From JBKHBQ01 sp046542305 (GTDB lineage Bacteria; Bacteroidota; Bacteroidia; Bacteroidales; 4484-276), in NCBI GenBank assembly GCA_046542305.1, contig JBKHBQ010000052.1, positions 1 through 18,221 on the forward strand: 18,221 bases of DNA, given 5' to 3'. Numbering within the stretch: position 1 is the stretch's first letter; the number at the start of each line of letters is the position of its first letter. The notes under the pieces are model-generated. The model was given only the letters and a program-made list of their open reading frames with translations, had not been told where the DNA came from and did not search any database. The translations under genes and the position numbers were made by a program. Below are positions 15,629-18,221 of the stretch, one piece after another.

Positions 15629-16903
15629 ATGAATTACAAAGAAACCCTGGAATACATGTTCAACAAGCTGCCGATGTTTCAGCGCATTGGTGGTGCCGCC
15701 TACAAGGCCGATCTTGGCAATACCATCCGCCTATGCGAAATCCTGCATCATCCCGAACATAGATTCCCGGCCGTACACATCGCCGGCACCAACGGAAAAG
15801 GCTCCACATCGCACATGCTTGCCTCCGTGTTTCAGGAAGCCGGGTTTAAAACCGGTCTCTACACTTCGCCTCACTATTCCGACTTCAGGGAAAGGATTAA
15901 GATCGACGGCAAAATGGTTCCAGAACAGTTTGTGGTGGATTTTATGGAGCGGTACAACGGCCGGTTTGAGGATATCGGATTATCTTTTTTCGAAATGACG
16001 GTGGGCATGGCTTTCAGCTATTTTGCAGATGGAAATGTGGATATCGCCGTGATTGAAACCGGCATGGGCGGCCGCCTCGATTCCACCAATGTGATCATGC
16101 CAATGATTTCGGTCATCACCAATATCGGGATGGATCATATGCAATTCCTTGGCAACAGCCTTGCAGAGATTGCAGCAGAAAAAGCCGGGATTATCAAACC
16201 CTCCGTGCCGGTGGTGATTGGAGAAACACAGGAAAGCATCACCCACGTTTTCCATGACCGGGCTGAACAATTATCTTCCCCCATCACTTTTGCCGACAGA
16301 TACTGGAAACTGGAGGAATCCGTGCAGGGCTCCATCAGGATTTTCAGGGAAGGCAAGCATTTCACCGATATCGATCCATTCCCGCTTAATGGCAGTTTCC
16401 AACGCAAAAATCTTGTTACCGTGATGGAAACCCTTTACAGGCTTCAGGAAAAACTTCCGGAAATAAACCCCCGGATCATTTCGGCCGGGATTGCCAAAAC
16501 AGTGCTACATACAGGACTCAAGGGCAGATGGCAGATACTTCAAACCAGCCCGCTGGTGGTTTGCGACAGCGGGCACAACCCTGAAGGCATTGCCGAGGTG
16601 ATCAGTAACATCCATAGCACACCCCATCATAAGCTTCATATTGTTTTTGGGATTGTTAACGATAAGGACGCATCAGCCATTCTTTCGATGCTGCCGGCGA
16701 ATGCAACCTATTATTTCTGCAAACCCTATATACCCCGCGGACTGGAAGCAGAAAAACTGGCTGCAATGGCTGCGCCTCATGGATTAAAAGGTTCGGTATA
16801 TAATCATGTAAAGGAAGCTTTGAAAGCTGCCATAGGCAACAGTGAAAAGAATGACCTGATTTTTGTAGGAGGTAGCACTTTTGTGGTTGCAGGGGTGGTT
16901 TAG
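15629..16903 (+). CDS. folC: bifunctional folylpolyglutamate synthase / dihydrofolate synthase
   Basis: 424 residues from the ATG at 15629; a GTG one codon earlier is possible but less likely. The enzyme adds glutamate to dihydropteroate and to reduced folates using ATP, in the cytosol. Motifs in order are the P-loop HIAGTNGKGST (50-60), GLYTSPHYSDFRERI (76-90), the Mg site ETGMGGRLDSTN (143-154), NIGMDHMQFLG (165-175), and AAEKAGIIKP with Lys185, the lysine expected to be carbamylated. The Mur-ligase C-terminal domain carries VCDSGHNPEG (usually D-x-x-H-N-P) and FVGGSTFVV near the end. Length and order are those of the family. It converges with thiS. Confidence 0.95.
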   Translation: MNYKETLEYMFNKLPMFQRIGGAAYKADLGNTIRLCEILHHPEHRFPAVHIAGTNGKGSTSHMLASVFQEAGFKTGLYTSPHYSDFRERIKIDGKMVPEQFVVDFMERYNGRFEDIGLSFFEMTVGMAFSYFADGNVDIAVIETGMGGRLDSTNVIMPMISVITNIGMDHMQFLGNSLAEIAAEKAGIIKPSVPVVIGETQESITHVFHDRAEQLSSPITFADRYWKLEESVQGSIRIFREGKHFTDIDPFPLNGSFQRKNLVTVMETLYRLQEKLPEINPRIISAGIAKTVLHTGLKGRWQILQTSPLVVCDSGHNPEGIAEVISNIHSTPHHKLHIVFGIVNDKDASAILSMLPANATYYFCKPYIPRGLEAEKLAAMAAPHGLKGSVYNHVKEALKAAIGNSEKNDLIFVGGSTFVVAGVV

Positions 16904-17076
16904 TCAAACCTATTAATTTATGCACATACCTATATACTTTAACGTTTAAAAAATAAAAATGGCAAATCTCTTTTTCAAATATTTATCGAAACCCCTTGCC
17001 ACGGATGATTTTTTTTGTATTTTAGCGAAATATTTTTCGTTCCTATAAGTTATTATTCTTTTCCCCTTCTTTTTGC

Positions 17077-17130
17077 AAAGCCGTCCCTAGCGTAGTCCCT
17101 AGCGTAAAAGGATGGCTTTCTTCTTTTTAC
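17077..17130 (+). terminator. intrinsic terminator downstream of folC
   Basis: AAAGCCGTCC (17077-17086) pairs with GGATGGCTTT (17110-17119) in a 10-base-pair stem with one G-U, followed by the pyrimidine tract CTTCTTTTTAC. The 23-base loop holds most of a 12-base tandem repeat. In the leftward direction the stem is followed by GCAAAAAG, so it should act mainly on folC transcripts. The sequence 16904-17076 before it is AT-rich and holds no gene I can support. Confidence 0.6.
17083..17106 (+). repeat. perfect 12-base tandem repeat (2 x GTCCCTAGCGTA)
   Basis: GTCCCTAGCGTA occurs at 17083-17094 and again at 17095-17106 with no mismatch. The first four bases of copy one are in the terminator stem and the rest fills its loop, so the duplication has enlarged the loop. 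Confidence 0.85.
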
Positions 17131-17149
17131 CTTGTTTCATTCACTCAAA

Positions 17150-17353
17150 TCAGCCGCCACTCACCAGGTGAAGCACAGTCACAACGTCGCCATCGTGAAC
17201 ATGGGTTTTAGCCCTGTCTTCCTTTTTTACCAGTTTTCCATTGATTTTTGTGACCAGCATTTTAAAGCTGAAATTTTTCTTTTCGATCAGCTCCTCCACA
17301 GTCATTTTGTCTTCGTCGAATGATTCGGTCCGGTTATTTAATGTTATTGTCAT
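17150..17353 (-). CDS. thiS: sulfur carrier protein ThiS
   Basis: 67 residues with the ubiquitin-like ThiS pattern: MTITLNNR start, TVEELIEKKNF, KINGKLVKKED, HDGDVVTVLHLVSGG, ending exactly in Gly-Gly. The C-terminal Gly is adenylated by ThiF, converted to a thiocarboxylate, and supplies sulfur for the thiazole of thiamine. The ATG overlaps the thiF stop (ATGA), so the two are translationally coupled. No thiG, thiH, thiC or thiE lies in the window. Confidence 0.88.
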   Translation of the reverse strand: MTITLNNRTESFDEDKMTVEELIEKKNFSFKMLVTKINGKLVKKEDRAKTHVHDGDVVTVLHLVSGG

Positions 17354-17952
17354 AATTGCATGGTGTTTTCTGTTTTTAACAAAATATTGAGCACAGTGTT
17401 GGCCTGCATCATCGAAACTATGCCTACCCTTGGTGCCAGCACGGGCAGTCCGTCGTCGATGTCGCTCATGTTATCTCCGCAAACATAAAGATTATCACCC
17501 ATACGGGCGGTCATCAGGATGTTGTTACGGCCCCAGCCCGCCATACCGTTTCCAACCACCAACGGAATTTCCGGCAACTTTTCCGCAACGGTTTCAATGA
17601 TCATCTCTTTCATTTCTGCTTTATCGAAGGCTTCAACAATTACATCACAATGCCTGAAAACTACAGGAATGTTTCCGGCGTCAAGCCTGATGTGATGCGC
17701 TTTGATGATGGTTTCAGGATTTATCATTTGAAGATTTCCGGAGAGCGCCTCCACCTTCTTCATACCCAACTGATGCCTGAAATAGTACTGCCGGTTCAGA
17801 TTGCTTTCGTCGATGGTATCGAAATCCACGATGATCAGTTGTCCGATGCCTGTTCTCGCCAGCGCAGCCGCACAATTCGATCCCAATCCGCCGCAGCCTG
17901 CTATGCCAACTGTTTTTGAAGAAAGTTTCCCTTTAATCAACTGAATGTTCAT
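17350..17952 (-). CDS. thiF: ThiS adenylyltransferase, short ThiF (family 2)
   Basis: 200 residues, the length of the short ThiF family 2; E. coli ThiF is about 250. The nucleotide-binding region is VGIAGCGGLGSN (15-26), then IIVDFDTIDESNLNRQYY (40-57) with the acidic residue and Arg54 that bind ATP, KKVEAL, and DVIVEAFD (103-110). Paired CxxC zinc motifs of longer E1-like enzymes are absent; the only late Cys is Cys158 in YVCGD. It should adenylate the C-terminus of the ThiS encoded just downstream. The gene has a close promoter and no thiamine-pyrophosphate riboswitch is visible in its roughly 16-base leader. Confidence 0.88.
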   Translation of the reverse strand: MNIQLIKGKLSSKTVGIAGCGGLGSNCAAALARTGIGQLIIVDFDTIDESNLNRQYYFRHQLGMKKVEALSGNLQMINPETIIKAHHIRLDAGNIPVVFRHCDVIVEAFDKAEMKEMIIETVAEKLPEIPLVVGNGMAGWGRNNILMTARMGDNLYVCGDNMSDIDDGLPVLAPRVGIVSMMQANTVLNILLKTENTMQL

Positions 17953-17974
17953 TTTCCCTTTTCTTTTGGATTTT

Positions 17975-17982
17975 CAAAAATA
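17975..17982 (-). promoter_or_regulatory. -7 promoter element of thiF-thiS (TATTTTTG)
   Basis: Read leftward the sequence is TATTTTTG (TAnnTTTG), 22 bases before the thiF ATG at 17952. The short leader leaves no room for a riboswitch. Confidence 0.5.
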
Positions 17983-18107
17983 TAATTAAATTCTCTAAGG
18001 CCGCATTTACAGTAGCTGGAGGATAATCTTTAGCCATTTTAAATAATCTCTAAAACCCGCTATAGTAGTGGATACACGCGTTATGCACAGCGCTGCATAT
18101 TGGAGGA

Positions 18108-18120
18108 TTTGATTATCAAA
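18108..18120. promoter_or_regulatory. dyad TTTGAT-T-ATCAAA, copy 2
   Basis: Identical to the dyad at 10665-10677. It ends three bases before the -33 TTTG (18124-18127) of the promoter for the right-edge gene, a typical operator or activator position. Confidence 0.4.
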
Positions 18121-18123
18121 GTT

Positions 18124-18153
18124 TTTGGCCGGTAATTAAAAAATGTAATTTTG
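18124..18153 (+). promoter_or_regulatory. promoter of the right-edge gene (TTTG-N18-TAATTTTG)
   Basis: A -33 TTTG (18124-18127) and a -7 TAATTTTG (18146-18153) are separated by 18 bases, close to the Bacteroidota spacing. This is the only promoter in the window where both elements are clear. The leader to the ATG at 18200 is about 40 bases. Confidence 0.65.
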
Positions 18154-18199
18154 TGAATCGTTTAACAGTTATTGAACAGAACTAAAAAATATAGATGTA

Positions 18200-18221
18200 A
18201 TGGAAGTTTCTGAACTGAAAA
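18200..18221 (+). CDS. start of an unidentified gene cut by the right edge
   Basis: ATG at 18200 opens MEVSELK before the window ends. It follows a good promoter at the right distance. An ATG at 18195 is followed directly by TAA and cannot be the start. Seven residues are too few to name the product. Confidence 0.45.

Noticed and set aside
16959..17048. 29-codon open frame (ATG GCA AAT...) between folC and its terminator
   Set aside because: AT-rich, no matching -7 element just upstream, no recognisable features; a frame this short is expected by chance here.
17953..18110. Possible tRNA or TPP riboswitch upstream of thiF
   Set aside because: No cloverleaf or thi-box core (CTGAGA, ACCTGA-like) is visible, and the thiF promoter is too close to the ATG for a riboswitch.

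Overview
The window looks like a chromosomal piece of a Bacteroidota genome, probably an environmental Bacteroidales-like or related lineage. Four things point that way: at least eight TAnnTTTG-type -7 promoter elements sit just upstream of genes; one secreted enzyme ends in a type-A sorting domain of the type IX secretion system (T9SS); a lipoprotein has an acidic export signal (C-E-D-D-E) right after its lipidated cysteine; and start codons lack clear Shine-Dalgarno sites. No mobile element, CRISPR array, tRNA or rRNA is visible, and no gene-free stretch exceeds 300 bases. The longest gaps are about 250 bases and hold promoters, dyads and a terminator.

Left part (1-4972, all rightward): the C-terminal part of a TonB-dependent outer-membrane receptor, cut by the window edge, is followed after 14 bases by a small secreted protein of DUF2271 type. 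Next comes a T9SS-exported metallo-phosphoesterase of the zinc phospholipase C / S1-P1 nuclease superfamily. An unrecognised surface lipoprotein and a YbfF-like alpha/beta hydrolase follow, separated by three bases. A hairpin terminator closes this block.

Middle (4963-10447): leftward tgt (queuosine tRNA modification) and a leftward orphan ATP-grasp ligase each have their own promoter. Divergent from these is a rightward operon of a membrane GT2 glycosyltransferase, an ECF-type sigma factor overlapping it by 10 bases, and a MalY/PatB-type PLP-dependent C-S lyase.

Right part (10448-18221): a 1617-residue secreted protein dominates. It has a DUF5060-like N-terminus, a clan GH-A-like glycosidase domain, a beta-rich linker region, nine PKD domains (eight with a spacing of exactly 82 residues) and a C-terminal module made of two related repeats, with no recognisable T9SS sorting domain. 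Then come folC (rightward) and a convergent leftward thiF-thiS pair. These are separated by a hairpin whose loop contains a perfect 12-base tandem repeat. A final rightward gene begins at the right edge.

The genes are mostly a mixture of envelope or secreted functions (receptor, lipoprotein, secreted enzymes, GT2) and housekeeping cofactor or tRNA enzymes (tgt, folC, thiFS). I see no defence island. The most unusual content is the PKD glycosidase with its paired C-terminal module, and a 13-base dyad shared by its promoter and the promoter of the right-edge gene.
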